DNA from: a virus
Virus record (IMG/VR): IMGVR_UViG_3300028864_000041
Span: 1 to 43,203 of that record
Length of the DNA stretch: 43,203 nucleotides
Strand: one strand, 5' to 3'
Shown in pieces: positions 13,557 to 22,911 of the stretch. The notes under the pieces are model-generated. The model worked only from the letters and a program-made list of their open reading frames with translations, was not told where the DNA came from and made no database searches. A program made the translations under genes and the position numbers. Position 1 is the stretch's first letter. Every line of letters begins with the position of its first letter.

Positions 13557-13799
13557 TTACTCCTGATCTCTATTTCTTGTTGATTTAAATTTCTCCATGT
13601 CCACATTTGCGCGGGTATCTGTGTATTTAGAAATTGCGCTTAAGCCACCGTATGTAACCATATATGCCATTGCTAAATCTACGCTAACACCACTATGAAA
13701 ATTTTGCCAAATTAAAATAAGGCTGATAATAATAAAGCTTATCGTATGCGGTGTTTTTGTTGAGCTAAGTTGACCGTTTCTAAAGAAAAGCTCTTTCAT
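13557..13799 (-). CDS. Putative holin (two transmembrane segments)
   Basis: The 80-aa protein starts MKELFFRNGQLSSTKTPH. Two hydrophobic helices follow (about residues 20-32 and 40-58, SFIIISLILIWQNF and VDLAMAYMVTYGGLSA), then a charged tail. Size, topology and position directly upstream of the endolysin gene argue for a class II-like holin. No experimental homologue is visible. Confidence 0.6.
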   Translation of the reverse strand: MKELFFRNGQLSSTKTPHTISFIIISLILIWQNFHSGVSVDLAMAYMVTYGGLSAISKYTDTRANVDMEKFKSTRNRDQE

Positions 13800-14114
13800 T
13801 TACCCTCTTCTATTACAAATTTGTAAACATTGATCTTGTTTATTTTTAATATCATGTAGATCGCGTTGAATAATTTCTTTGTGAAATTGAATCATTTCGC
13901 GCGTTAACAAATTGTTATTTTCCGAGGAAGTGGCAATTCTTTCAAGCGCATCGTTAAGTTTTTCTCTATCTTCATTCATGAGATCATCTTGTTTTTTTCT
14001 TACAGTAACAACATATGACAAAATTACAATAATGATAAACATAACCCCAACGATGCTTAACTTCTCAAAGCTTGCGCTTGCCTGAACGGCTGTGTTGATT
14101 GCTTCTACTTCCAT
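13800..14114 (-). CDS. Single-span membrane protein with coiled coil, lysis cassette
   Basis: One transmembrane helix (LSIVGVMFIIIVILSYVVTV, about residues 19-38) is followed by a charged coiled-coil region and two cysteines near the end. It lies next to the putative holin with no gap. It could be a second holin or a holin regulator; which one cannot be decided from sequence. Confidence 0.55.
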   Translation of the reverse strand: MEVEAINTAVQASASFEKLSIVGVMFIIIVILSYVVTVRKKQDDLMNEDREKLNDALERIATSSENNNLLTREMIQFHKEIIQRDLHDIKNKQDQCLQICNRRG

Positions 14115-14135
14115 TTTAAACCTTTACTTTAGAAA

Positions 14136-15038
14136 TCATTGTGAAATAATTCCGTCTGCCAAAATAGTATTGGCAGGAATATTTAAAATAGGGACAGTAG
14201 AGCCATAAGTTATAAGGCTAAACGCTTCTACAAAAGAGCCCCCTATGCATACAACACAAGCACCTCCGACTGTTTGGTTTCTTATAATTGCACCATGAGC
14301 ACATAATAAAGAATTTCTTACAGAATATATCCCAGTATATCCACAAGAATCTGCGATAGCAGAAGCCCCATTTATAAGCCCAGTTTCACTTGCGTATAGC
14401 CCGAACTGACCTGCGTTGCTTACATTTGCACTCCCTGCATTTATAGAAGAAGCGCCTATTGCATAAGCTCCCGCCACCCCTGCATTTGTTACAGTAGCCC
14501 CACCGACATCTATAGTTGCAGCTCTTAGTGCATATGCCCCATATTCTTTTGCTCCAGACAAATCTGCAAAAGAAGCATCAATACTCGCTGTTCTATATGC
14601 AAATATTGCATCTCCATGGACATTCTTTAACCCACCAGAAATATTTGCGCTAGAGCCAGCCCCAAATGCCAAAATTCCGTGTTTATTATTTACTGCAGAC
14701 GTTCCAACATAATTAAATGTTGCGTGAATTGTTGGTAATGTACCGCCATTGTCTACACCAAATAGCGGATAAAATCCATGAAATTCTGTTGTTAGGAAAC
14801 TTGCATCAACGGTTATTTCAGATTCGGCAGTTATTTTTACTCCGCCCAAATTTAAACCGCTTACCAAAATTTGCTCTGCCATAACAAAACCGCTTAATAG
14901 TTTTATTTCTCTGTTTATTCCACCTTTTTTATAAATAGGGTAAAAGTCACTTACATAAGCTAAGGCATCATTTATATTTTGATAGTCCCCATTTGTCCCT
15001 ACTGTTACTATCATATCTTGTGTTATAGGGCTATTCAT
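14136..15038 (-). CDS. Tail spike/fibre with right-handed beta-helix
   Basis: The 300-aa protein begins with ITQDMIVTVGTNGDYQNINDALAYVS, typical of the entry to pectate-lyase-like folds. Many short strand-turn repeats rich in A, G, N and S follow (ASSINAGSANVSNAGQFG and similar). It probably binds or degrades a surface polysaccharide of the host. It is the last structural gene before the lysis cassette, where adhesins usually lie. Catalytic residues cannot be assigned. Confidence 0.65.
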   Translation of the reverse strand: MNSPITQDMIVTVGTNGDYQNINDALAYVSDFYPIYKKGGINREIKLLSGFVMAEQILVSGLNLGGVKITAESEITVDASFLTTEFHGFYPLFGVDNGGTLPTIHATFNYVGTSAVNNKHGILAFGAGSSANISGGLKNVHGDAIFAYRTASIDASFADLSGAKEYGAYALRAATIDVGGATVTNAGVAGAYAIGASSINAGSANVSNAGQFGLYASETGLINGASAIADSCGYTGIYSVRNSLLCAHGAIIRNQTVGGACVVCIGGSFVEAFSLITYGSTVPILNIPANTILADGIISQ

Positions 15039-15204
15039 TATTTTTTCCTATTTTCATTTTTTTTGGTAATGGTTGATCGTAATTCCATTCTTTAATATAA
15101 TCTCCTTTATCATCGCTATCGTTTTGTAAAACAATAGTTCCGTCAATAAATTTGTTATCGTCCATATTTGGAAAAGTTTGTTTTATTTGTTCATATAAAG
15201 TCAT
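15031..15204 (-). CDS. Small tail-fibre-linked protein (57 aa)
   Basis: The ORF reads MTLYEQIKQTFPNMDDNKF, followed by DGTIVLQNDSDDKGDYIKEW and a proline/lysine-rich end. It overlaps the stop of the fibre gene (TAATG) and the start of the spike gene. Its location suggests a fibre assembly or trimerisation helper; no function is established. Confidence 0.6.
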   Translation of the reverse strand: MTLYEQIKQTFPNMDDNKFIDGTIVLQNDSDDKGDYIKEWNYDQPLPKKMKIGKNNE

Positions 15205-15983
15205 TATATCTCCTCAACAAGAGCAATGGAAAATCTAGTAAATCCTGTTGCAACAGTTGTCGCTCCAGTAAATATATATATTTCAACGTAATCTCCAACA
15301 GACAGCGGAACAACATCCGAAATATCCAAAGTAGTACTTGTCCCAGTAGAAAAAGTCATTCCTTGGGAGTAATTAGTACCATTTTTATATATTGCTAATG
15401 TTCCAGAAGCTTGCGCAGCTGTCCCAACTAAAGAAATAATATTGTAATACCCAGCAACAGTTGCTGTAAATCTAGATGATGCGAAATTGCTTGTTGTGTC
15501 AAATATAACGCCTGAAAAAACAACTTTTGTCCATGTTGAAGGAGAAACGGTTTGATTTGTTGAACTAATAGCCCTTGCACATGGGTTTCCTCTTCCATAT
15601 TTTTGTAATGCCCAATCGGCTATAACTGTTGGCAAGGAAGTATTACTATTTTTTAAACTTCTATAAACAGATACATTAGTTCCGTTGTCATATCGTACCA
15701 TGGCATTTAATGAATATGAATATGCCGTTCCTCCATTTTGTGCAGAAGTAATAAAATCTGGAAAACCATTTCCTTGGTATTGTTGCAACACTCCAGTAAT
15801 ATCATTTAGCGCACCATTTAATTTGGTACGTTCTATCGCTTTATAACCAGTGCTTCCATAAGCTATTGAATAAGGGGCTCCATATCCAGTTTGATATGAA
15901 ACACTACCATCGCCTTGCGTGGCATCTGGCACGGCTACCACATCACCGCTAGATGCCCATTGATATTTTATATATTTTGCCAT
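15204..15983 (-). CDS. Tail fibre with C1q/TNF-like receptor-binding domain
   Basis: The N-terminal 60 residues contain YKAIERTKLNGALNDITGVL, an attachment-type segment. The last 125 residues form a jelly-roll of the C1q/TNF type (VVFSGVIFDTTSNF, RFTATVAGYYNIISLVG, LAIYKNGTNYSQG). This suits a trimeric adhesin that recognises the host. It sits between the baseplate genes and the spike gene. Confidence 0.65.
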   Translation of the reverse strand: MAKYIKYQWASSGDVVAVPDATQGDGSVSYQTGYGAPYSIAYGSTGYKAIERTKLNGALNDITGVLQQYQGNGFPDFITSAQNGGTAYSYSLNAMVRYDNGTNVSVYRSLKNSNTSLPTVIADWALQKYGRGNPCARAISSTNQTVSPSTWTKVVFSGVIFDTTSNFASSRFTATVAGYYNIISLVGTAAQASGTLAIYKNGTNYSQGMTFSTGTSTTLDISDVVPLSVGDYVEIYIFTGATTVATGFTRFSIALVEEI

Positions 15984-15986
15984 TTA

Positions 15987-16619
15987 TTAAGCTCCAAAAT
16001 TTGAATTATCGAAATTATTACCAAGACTCCCATCAAAGCCAAACCACCTGCTATATCCTAAAGCGTACTTTAATTCTACGCCAGCGGGGCGTGGGATTAC
16101 ATTATAATTATCTAAAATAAACTTAGTATAAAAGTCTGGATAATTTGCCATTGCTACGGTCAAGGTCATGTCTAAATTATCGTATACCATCGCGGTATTA
16201 CCTAGTATTGCTTTAACTGCTGAATCTATTTTATCTATTGTCGCGTTTGTAGTCAAATAAAGATAACGAAATTTTAAAATAGTTCTTCGTTGCTCTATGG
16301 TAAGAGACGTGCCATTTTCGGGCGCAAAAGTTGATGTGTCAAAAGTTCCGTTATGATCGAAGCCAAAAGCTTGTGTGATGGTTACCGTTGCAAGATCAAA
16401 TTTAACCCCGAGTATAATTGCCCAAACTTGCAATCCAAATTCATTGGTTGTATTTAAATTATAGACATTGTCATACCAATCATTAATAAATTGCGTAACA
16501 TTTTGGTCTGTCCACTCTTGTTTTTTTTCAAGCAAAGATTGAATATTTGCAGCTTCGTTATATTGCCATAAAAGAACTTGTAATAAGTTGCTTTCAAAAT
16601 CAAAAGTTTCTACGGTCAT
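15987..16619 (-). CDS. Baseplate protein, DUF2612 family
   Basis: The 210-aa protein has QFINDWYDNVYNLNTTNEFGLQVWAIILGV and SLTIEQRRTILKFRYLYLT, followed by VIPRPAGVEL. This matches DUF2612 proteins, which follow gpJ in Mu- and Pam3-like contractile tails and act like gpI at the baseplate edge. It overlaps the J-like gene by 4 nt. Confidence 0.75.
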   Translation of the reverse strand: MTVETFDFESNLLQVLLWQYNEAANIQSLLEKKQEWTDQNVTQFINDWYDNVYNLNTTNEFGLQVWAIILGVKFDLATVTITQAFGFDHNGTFDTSTFAPENGTSLTIEQRRTILKFRYLYLTTNATIDKIDSAVKAILGNTAMVYDNLDMTLTVAMANYPDFYTKFILDNYNVIPRPAGVELKYALGYSRWFGFDGSLGNNFDNSNFGA

Positions 16620-17800
16620 AATAATATAACCTGAACGGCTGTTGCGCTTTGGATAAGGGCTATCTGATTAAGCGCTATTGCGTATTCGGTGCTTTGATAA
16701 GTTCCAGTACTAGCTGGTGCAATTTCTACTAATTTAACATAAACGCCAGCAGATGAAGCAACATAAGCACCCAATTCAAACGGTGACACGTTTGCACCAA
16801 CCGTCAACCCAGCTTCTCCATCTATTAAACCGTTTGCATAATTGTAAACTATGTTTTCTATTTGAGTAGCTGATACACTAGAATTTGATGAAAGCTTAAC
16901 AGTGATGCGAACTAAAAATGGAATAGTTGTTGGACGATCAAAAAGAACATTAATTACTTGCCCGCTTGAAGCTGTAACGGCTACGCTTTGTGCTCCATTA
17001 AAGTTACACCCAGCCGATCTATTTCCTAATATTGCCTTGGCTATGTCAGCATTAGCACCACCGTAAATACACGCCCAAATACTATTCGCTACTAAGCTTA
17101 TTCCGTCTATCGTAGCTGTTGCATGAGTATAGTTTTCTCTAAATGTAAGCGATTTAACACCATCAACAAGATATAGAGCCGATTGAACTGCGTCCGTAGT
17201 TTGCACGGCTTGATTTGCTAGTGTATTGCTTCGGTATAATCTTAAACTTGAATCTGTTTGCTCGTTTATGCCTACAGTTCCATCCGTTGCGTTAGTAATT
17301 CCAGTCCACCCAACTATTCCGCTTTGAATAGTGTTTAAAGTACCAGCTAAGCATTTAACAGAGCCGATTGTTACGGCTTGGAAGATTGCATCAATAGTGC
17401 CACCGCTCGGAATGGTAACTGTGCTTAAAAGTTGAAAATTGTCTCCATTAGTATTGCTTGCCAAGCTACCGCTAGGAATAATAGTACCGCTAGTTCCCGT
17501 TAATGTTGCAGTTACTATGGTATAAGTCGCTTGAACACGTTGCACATTAAATAGAGAACACATTGCATCTAAAAATACACCGCCTGAGTAATTAGGGTTA
17601 AATTGATTAACTACTTGTACCATTGAGTTTTGAATGTCACTATTTCTTAATGTTTCTGCACTTATCATTAAGCCTTGTGGACCTGAGGCGGTTAAGTCTA
17701 AATCTGGAAATGTGTCAGTCCATTGTGCTTGGACTTCTGATAATATGTTTGAAGTATCGGCTACTACTATGCCTGTCGTTGTTACAAAATCATACGCCAA
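16616..17800 (-). CDS. Baseplate J-like protein
   Basis: The 394-aa protein has an N-terminal QAQWTDTFPDLDLTASGPQGLMI segment and AMCSLFNVQRV. Beta-sandwich regions and ADIAKAILGNRSAGCNFNG follow, as in baseplate J (gp47) proteins. It builds the wedge that links the central hub with the fibres. The order gp25-like, J, DUF2612 is the standard one in contractile tails. Confidence 0.85.
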   Translation of the reverse strand: MAYDFVTTTGIVVADTSNILSEVQAQWTDTFPDLDLTASGPQGLMISAETLRNSDIQNSMVQVVNQFNPNYSGGVFLDAMCSLFNVQRVQATYTIVTATLTGTSGTIIPSGSLASNTNGDNFQLLSTVTIPSGGTIDAIFQAVTIGSVKCLAGTLNTIQSGIVGWTGITNATDGTVGINEQTDSSLRLYRSNTLANQAVQTTDAVQSALYLVDGVKSLTFRENYTHATATIDGISLVANSIWACIYGGANADIAKAILGNRSAGCNFNGAQSVAVTASSGQVINVLFDRPTTIPFLVRITVKLSSNSSVSATQIENIVYNYANGLIDGEAGLTVGANVSPFELGAYVASSAGVYVKLVEIAPASTGTYQSTEYAIALNQIALIQSATAVQVILL

Positions 17801-18131
17801 GTTTAGCCTCCCCGTAAATAGTTTCTATAACGGCAGTATAAGAAAAATTATCACTTTGCGCAAATACTGTAAGGCTTTGAATGTTGGTTACTCCGTCAGT
17901 ATTTAGTATTTGAGTTCTGATGTAGTTTTCAAGCTGAGTTACGTTTGGCTTTCCGTTCCATGCTACGCCAAAATAATCGACCCCAGCCGTAGTATCAAAA
18001 ACTAATTCACCGAGCAAAGTTTTCACGTTTTGTTCAGCTGTGTTTGCTAAAGCTCTTAACCCGTCCGACATTACTATACTGCCATTAGAAATATGAATAT
18101 CGTTATTTGAATTTACTGATAAAGTTTTCAT
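17790..18131 (-). CDS. Baseplate wedge protein, gp25/W-like
   Basis: The 113-aa protein matches the family in length and pattern: IVMSDGLRALANTAEQNVKTLLGELVFDTTAGVDYF, a helical middle with LENYIRTQIL, and a beta end. gp25-like proteins form part of the inner baseplate and nucleate the sheath. It overlaps the J gene by 11 nt. Confidence 0.78.
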   Translation of the reverse strand: MKTLSVNSNNDIHISNGSIVMSDGLRALANTAEQNVKTLLGELVFDTTAGVDYFGVAWNGKPNVTQLENYIRTQILNTDGVTNIQSLTVFAQSDNFSYTAVIETIYGEAKLGV

Positions 18132-18133
18132 TT

Positions 18134-18727
18134 TTACCCCGTGATATAATTTGGTGCTGTAACCGCACCAGTAACTCTTAAAGTTCCGTCAATTATTGTG
18201 TCCCCATTTAATGTAATTAATGGAGAAGTAATTTTTACTCCACTTGCGCCTATGGAAATACGCACATTTCCGTTAAGAGTTTGTATGACAGCGTTGTCCG
18301 TATCTTCTCCAGCTATAGTCCAACCCTTCATCGCGTCAGGAATAAACACGCCATCGCTAAAAGAATACGTGCGTAACGTGTTGGGTTGTGCTTCCTCGAA
18401 TGATTGTAAAAATACACTTATGTCTCTATCGCTTGCTTTTATCCATCCAAGATCGCCAGATTTGAAAGGGAAATTAAAAACAAAACCACCGCCCCCAAAC
18501 TGCATTACTGGGATACTTGCAAGCTGTGATCTACTTGCTACAAACCCGCTGGTTGTTAAATTCTTAATCAATGGCTGAACGGTAGCCCTATTTTTGGCAC
18601 GATCATACGCTACAATACGAGCGGGTAACATTCCATCAACTTGCGATTGAAGTTTTCCAAAAATATATTTTAATATCCCCGAAAAGTTTCCAACGTCCGA
18701 GGGGTCAATGTCTGGGTAGTTTGTCAT
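18134..18727 (-). CDS. Tail spike/baseplate puncturing protein (gpV/gp138-like)
   Basis: The 197-aa protein has an OB-fold region (MLPARIVAYDRAKNRATVQPLI, FGGGGFVFNFPFKSGDLGWIKASDRD). The C-terminal part is repetitive and beta-prism-like (GNVRISIGASGVKITSPLITLNGDTIIDGTLRVTGAV in pieces), as expected of the central membrane-puncturing spike. It lies next to the hub gene. Confidence 0.8.
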   Translation of the reverse strand: MTNYPDIDPSDVGNFSGILKYIFGKLQSQVDGMLPARIVAYDRAKNRATVQPLIKNLTTSGFVASRSQLASIPVMQFGGGGFVFNFPFKSGDLGWIKASDRDISVFLQSFEEAQPNTLRTYSFSDGVFIPDAMKGWTIAGEDTDNAVIQTLNGNVRISIGASGVKITSPLITLNGDTIIDGTLRVTGAVTAPNYITG

Positions 18728-19533
18728 TATAGTTTCCTCATTGCTTCAACAGTATAATAAAAAGGTGTATCACGATTTGATAAGTCAAACGTCAAACGAT
18801 AAACCGTGTAAGTTCCGTTTACTGCTGGGTTTAAAATACTTTGAACGGTAATGGCACAACCTACTTTTATATTGTTATCAAATAAGCATTTAACACGCAC
18901 ACCAAACTCTGTTATTTCAGGTATTCCAATCATTCCCGTAGTTTGGCTTAAAAAAGGAGTTGCACCGCTTAAGGGCTTTCCTTTGTCTTTTATAACTAAT
19001 TTATCATCATCAATGTACACGTTATAATCACCTAGTTTGTTCAGCTCCCCAACTTCTTTAAATGCTGAACCGTTATAGCTATAATTTGCTATTTTTTTAT
19101 CAGTTGATTCATTAACAAGTTTTAGCCCTAGATTACTTGCGGCTTTTGTCACTATAGCACTTACTTGTGTTTCTTCACCTTGCGGGTTAGAAACCATAAC
19201 GCCTTGACTAGAAAAGCCAGTCATGCACTTAATTGTTAATCCAATGTCTGGAGGCTGTGAAATAGTTGAACGAAATACATCGCCAACAAATACAACCGCA
19301 TAGCCAGTTGACTTTCGACCAGCTGACACAATCACTTTTTGATTAACCATTCCTTGCCTAAATGGAGTTGATTCGGTAAGGATAAAATCACGCGTTGCAC
19401 GATCTAAGTTTGTGATCTTAACTGTGGCATCATTTGCAATAGAGTTGTCGTACTTGCTACCACTTACGTCAATCTTTAAGCCCTCGTATTCTTTTGAACC
19501 TACGGAGACTTTTAATAGTCTATCATCAAACAC
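18727..19533 (-). CDS. Baseplate hub protein (gp44/late-control-D-like)
   Basis: In the 268-aa protein the motif SIANDATVKITNLDRATRDFIL and the long beta-domain pattern (VFVGDVFRSTISQPPDIGLTIKC) agree with hub subunits of Mu-like and Pam3-like tails. The hub connects tube and spike. The gene touches the spike gene and overlaps the plug gene by 8 nt. Confidence 0.75.
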   Translation of the reverse strand: MFDDRLLKVSVGSKEYEGLKIDVSGSKYDNSIANDATVKITNLDRATRDFILTESTPFRQGMVNQKVIVSAGRKSTGYAVVFVGDVFRSTISQPPDIGLTIKCMTGFSSQGVMVSNPQGEETQVSAIVTKAASNLGLKLVNESTDKKIANYSYNGSAFKEVGELNKLGDYNVYIDDDKLVIKDKGKPLSGATPFLSQTTGMIGIPEITEFGVRVKCLFDNNIKVGCAITVQSILNPAVNGTYTVYRLTFDLSNRDTPFYYTVEAMRKL

Positions 19534-19840
19534 GAGCTTCCACCAATTCCGATACAGTTACATAATAAAGAAACTGTGATACGTTAAATTGTGTATAGTC
19601 TGGCATGTTATCGTCATTCGTTGCAATAATAAAATTTCCATATTCTAAATGACGATAAGGAATAATAGGCATATTGCCTATAAGCTCAAAACCTGAAATA
19701 ATTGCTACGTTATCACGTAAAATAGTAATGCACATTTTATTGTTTGCATCAATTGTTTTTATAGTAATATCATAATTCTTGTTTTCTAATTGAATAGTAA
19801 AGTTTTGGTTAGGAATTGCTTGTAAGTCTATTTGTATCAT
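19526..19840 (-). CDS. Baseplate central plug protein (Pam3 gp18-like)
   Basis: The 104-aa protein has IPNQNFTIQLENKNYDITI and NMPIIPYRHLEYGNFIIATNDD. The same pattern is known in small plug proteins that close the hub of short contractile tails. The assignment is from memory of the motif plus the position between the Dit-like and hub genes. Confidence 0.65.
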   Translation of the reverse strand: MIQIDLQAIPNQNFTIQLENKNYDITIKTIDANNKMCITILRDNVAIISGFELIGNMPIIPYRHLEYGNFIIATNDDNMPDYTQFNVSQFLYYVTVSELVEARV

Positions 19841-20343
19841 CCGAATACCTTTTTTTTGCCAATCCAGCTGCCTTTTGGGGCTTCTTTGCCTTGTTGTGTT
19901 CCGCTTTTTTTAGTGTCTCCGTTTGTTGCACTTTTTGGATTACTAATACCCCTTGAGCCAACTATAAACACTTCTTTTAAATTAATCATCATTATTAGAG
20001 CATTGTAAACGTTTGCATTTTCTTCGTGAGGGATAGCTTGCAAAACCATGTTTTTATAAGCCCCACTATTTGTCTGAACAATCAAAAACGATGAGTTTGC
20101 ATAGGCTTTTTTAATAGAAGCATACACCGATCTATAATCTGAACTTGATATGATTACTTGAAAACTAATCTCAATAGGCATCAATATTTTATGATCAGTG
20201 ATAATAGAACCGCTTTCAATAGGGTGTTCCATCATTCTCGCGTTTTCTCTAACTCGTGCGCTTGTTATTTTTGCATTTTCAAATAATAACTTAGTACCGT
20301 TGTAAATACCAACGATTGTTATTTTTTGTGAATTATCTGCCAT
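19837..20343 (-). CDS. Dit-like tail/baseplate protein
   Basis: The 168-aa protein has an N-terminal domain with ITSARVRENARMMEHPIESGSIITDHKI and VLQAIPHEENANVYNALIMMINLKEV. This is characteristic of the Dit-like N-terminal domain (tail side of the baseplate). It directly follows the tape measure gene, as in other contractile tails of this type. Confidence 0.75.
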   Translation of the reverse strand: MADNSQKITIVGIYNGTKLLFENAKITSARVRENARMMEHPIESGSIITDHKILMPIEISFQVIISSSDYRSVYASIKKAYANSSFLIVQTNSGAYKNMVLQAIPHEENANVYNALIMMINLKEVFIVGSRGISNPKSATNGDTKKSGTQQGKEAPKGSWIGKKKVFG

Positions 20344-22004
20344 TATTGTATCCCGTCACTAAATTGCATAGCCGCTGTTTGGAGATGATCTTGTAAAGCA
20401 TTGCCAACATGCAAAGCCATTCCTTCTGCATCAGTCGCTTGTGTATGCACTTCAATTTTATCAATTTGAATATTTGAATTAGTATCTCCGCGCATGTTAG
20501 AGATTGCATTGCTACTCATTTGATTAATTGGTGCGCTGTTTGCGTTTGCTATTTGTTCTTTAGCTGGCATAATAACACTTTCTAATCCTAAAATATCTTT
20601 AGGTATTGGCGCTTCTTTGGCTATTTCTTTTTTAGCTTCTTTTGCCACTTCTGTTAAGTTTTCTTTTTTATCTTCTTTTCTGTCGCTATCAACACCTAGA
20701 AATTCCATAGTACCAGCCCATGCACTTTTAGCACCTTTCGTTAACGGGTTGTTTTCAACTTTGTCTTTCATGTCGTCAAAAAACCTAAACAATTCTTTGA
20801 AACGATCTTTCAATCCATCAATAGAAACGCCTATATTATTAAAAAAATTATCAAATGCTTTGCTTGGGGCAAAAAGAGCATCTACTAAAAACCCTAAAAC
20901 AGAGCCGACAACATTTTTAAGAAATGTAAATGCGCTTGCTAAATCTTTTACTGTTTCCCCCACAATAGGATATTTCTCCGATATTTGACCTATTAAGCTA
21001 TCGTTTCCGTCCATAAAGTTGGTTATATCATCATATAGTAAGGCAAACGCCACAGCTACCGCAACCACAGCCGCGCCTACTGCAACAAAAGGTGCTATTA
21101 ATGCCCATAGTGCTGTAGAAGCAGCTATTAATGGAGGAACTAAAAACACCGCTACGGCTGTTCCTATTGCAATAAAAAAGCCTTCTGCAAATTCTTTATT
21201 TTCTCTAAAGAATTGGATAATGCTTTCTATCTTTTCCATAAACCAAGTCATAACTGGGAGTATAGAGGTAGATATTTCTAAGTTTGCTCCACGTAATGCA
21301 AAATTAACTTCGTCCATTGCTTTTTGAAAACTAGCCGAAGCCTTAGCGTTCTCTTTGGTAATCCCGTCCAAGGACTTCATCTTTTCGATTTGCTCTTCAA
21401 CGGCTTTACGACCTTTTTGAAGTAACATAATTGTGCCTTCATCTAGTCCTAGGTTTTTACCATAAGTCATTGCCATAGATTTGTCTTCCATTTTTGCAAA
21501 TTTATCGGCTAATTCAGGAAGTAAATCAATAGCTTTTCGTATGTGTCCATTGGAATTTTGAATATTAATCCCCAAGCGAGCAAAGAACGGCATAGTGGAA
21601 CTAACTCCAGCCATACCTAATTGGTTAAAGTCGTTCGTCATGGATTTAATAGTTCCTTGAAAGCCTTCTGCACTACCGCCATTGATCTTGACAGCTTCAC
21701 CCCACGCACCCATGTCTTTAATGTTAACATCGATAGCGTTGCTCATTTTGCCGAGTTTGTCGCTGAATGAGATAGCCTCGTTAAATTCGCTTATGATTTT
21801 TTGAACAGATAGCCCAGCGACTGCGATAGCTCCTAACTCAATTACCATTTTATTAAATGATTCGGTTAGAACTTTTGATATGCTATCGGTGTCGGATAAA
21901 GTAGCTGTTAAATCTTTGGAGCTTTTATCCGCATCTTTCATTCCTTTATCGAGCTTTGAGGTATCAGCTTCGAACATGATGAAGAATGTGTCTAAAAGTG
22001 CCAT
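20343..22004 (-). CDS. Tail tape measure protein
   Basis: The 553-aa protein has a helical N-terminus with DTSKLDKGMKDADKSSKDL and two strongly hydrophobic stretches (about residues 270-325, FIAIGTAVAVFLVPPLIAAS and onward). Lysine-rich helices follow. Length, hydrophobic core and place between chaperone and baseplate genes identify the ruler that sets tail length and exits during DNA injection. It is short for the class, so the tail should be short. Confidence 0.85.
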   Translation of the reverse strand: MALLDTFFIMFEADTSKLDKGMKDADKSSKDLTATLSDTDSISKVLTESFNKMVIELGAIAVAGLSVQKIISEFNEAISFSDKLGKMSNAIDVNIKDMGAWGEAVKINGGSAEGFQGTIKSMTNDFNQLGMAGVSSTMPFFARLGINIQNSNGHIRKAIDLLPELADKFAKMEDKSMAMTYGKNLGLDEGTIMLLQKGRKAVEEQIEKMKSLDGITKENAKASASFQKAMDEVNFALRGANLEISTSILPVMTWFMEKIESIIQFFRENKEFAEGFFIAIGTAVAVFLVPPLIAASTALWALIAPFVAVGAAVVAVAVAFALLYDDITNFMDGNDSLIGQISEKYPIVGETVKDLASAFTFLKNVVGSVLGFLVDALFAPSKAFDNFFNNIGVSIDGLKDRFKELFRFFDDMKDKVENNPLTKGAKSAWAGTMEFLGVDSDRKEDKKENLTEVAKEAKKEIAKEAPIPKDILGLESVIMPAKEQIANANSAPINQMSSNAISNMRGDTNSNIQIDKIEVHTQATDAEGMALHVGNALQDHLQTAAMQFSDGIQ

Positions 22005-22055
22005 TGGTTTACCTTTTTTGTTTTAATTTTACAACAATATTAAAAAATTGCCAAA

Positions 22056-22799
22056 TTAAAGAAGTTTACCTAAACTATTTGCAAACTCAATAGGGTCTTT
22101 TGAGCTTTTTAACTGATTGCACTTACTACAACTCATTACTAAATTACTTAATGTATGTTTTCCACGTTTAGATAATGGTATATAATGGTCTAAATGTTTT
22201 TTAACATTTTTTAAATTACACCCACACCAATAGCAAACTTTAGTGTTTTGTTGTAATTCCATTAGTTGTGCAGTGGTAACATCTCCTTTTTTTTCTATAG
22301 CTCTACGTTTGTGCCTTGTATTCTTTTTTATCATTTTTCCAATAAACGTATGATTGTATTCTTTTTGTTTTGCGTATAGTGCATCATAATTTTTTTGATG
22401 ATATTTTTTATGAGCAAGAGATATTTTCTCTTTATTCAGTTGGTAATATTCTTTTCTTCGCAGAGATATTTTTTCTTTATTGTTTTTGTCGTATTCTTTT
22501 TTTTGTAAAGATATTTTTTCTTTGTTTTGTTCATAATATTTTTTTTGTTTTAATGATAGTTTTTCTATATTTTTGTTTCTATATTTTTTATCTCTAATCG
22601 CTATTATTTCTTTATTATTTTTCCTATATTCACTATTGGCAATTTGTAGCATTTCTTTATTTTCTAATTGCCATATTTTACAGCAATCTTTGCACCATGC
22701 GACAACCCCATGTTTTCCTAATTTTGCTTTATGAAAAAAAGATATTTCTTTTTCTTCCCCACATTTTGTGCATATTTTTGTTTGTATTATTTTGTTCAT
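22056..22799 (-). CDS. HNH homing endonuclease with charged repeats
   Basis: The 247-aa protein starts with a zinc ribbon (CTKCGEEKEISFF...CKDCCK). About six repeats of 16-17 residues follow, built around NKEKISL(R/Q)KKEYY. It ends with a classical HNH module: CYWCG, HLDHYIPLSKRGKHTLSNLVMSC and SKCNQLK. H-DH and N are the expected catalytic positions. It lies between the tail chaperone and tape measure genes and is probably an inserted mobile gene. A hairpin directly upstream covers its ribosome-binding site. Confidence 0.88.
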   Translation of the reverse strand: MNKIIQTKICTKCGEEKEISFFHKAKLGKHGVVAWCKDCCKIWQLENKEMLQIANSEYRKNNKEIIAIRDKKYRNKNIEKLSLKQKKYYEQNKEKISLQKKEYDKNNKEKISLRRKEYYQLNKEKISLAHKKYHQKNYDALYAKQKEYNHTFIGKMIKKNTRHKRRAIEKKGDVTTAQLMELQQNTKVCYWCGCNLKNVKKHLDHYIPLSKRGKHTLSNLVMSCSKCNQLKSSKDPIEFANSLGKLL

Positions 22800-22808
22800 A
22801 TTGAGCTT

Positions 22809-22849
22809 CCTAGGGCTAAAATTTTAAAAAGATGATTAGAAGCCCTAGG
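22809..22849 (-). promoter_or_regulatory. RBS-sequestering hairpin before the HNH gene
   Basis: On the leftward strand, CCTAGGGCT (22849-22841) pairs perfectly with AGCCCTAGG (22817-22809). The second arm contains the AGGA-type ribosome-binding site, 8-9 nt before the start codon at 22799. Folding would block translation from long late transcripts. Confidence 0.65.
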
Positions 22850-22911
22850 ATAGACCCAATCACCTATTTAAACTTTTGTATTATTATAATACAAAAAGGT
22901 CAAAAAGAAAA

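Noticed and set aside
20617-20988. Rightward 123-codon ORF opposite the tape measure gene
   Set aside because: Antisense open frame of a long helical low-complexity gene; no start signal or promoter.
22866-22905. AT-rich palindrome TTTTGTATTAT/ATAATACAAAA upstream of the HNH gene as terminator or promoter
   Set aside because: No U-run follows and no -35 fits; in AT-rich DNA this may be chance. It could mark the insertion edge, but I cannot support a function.
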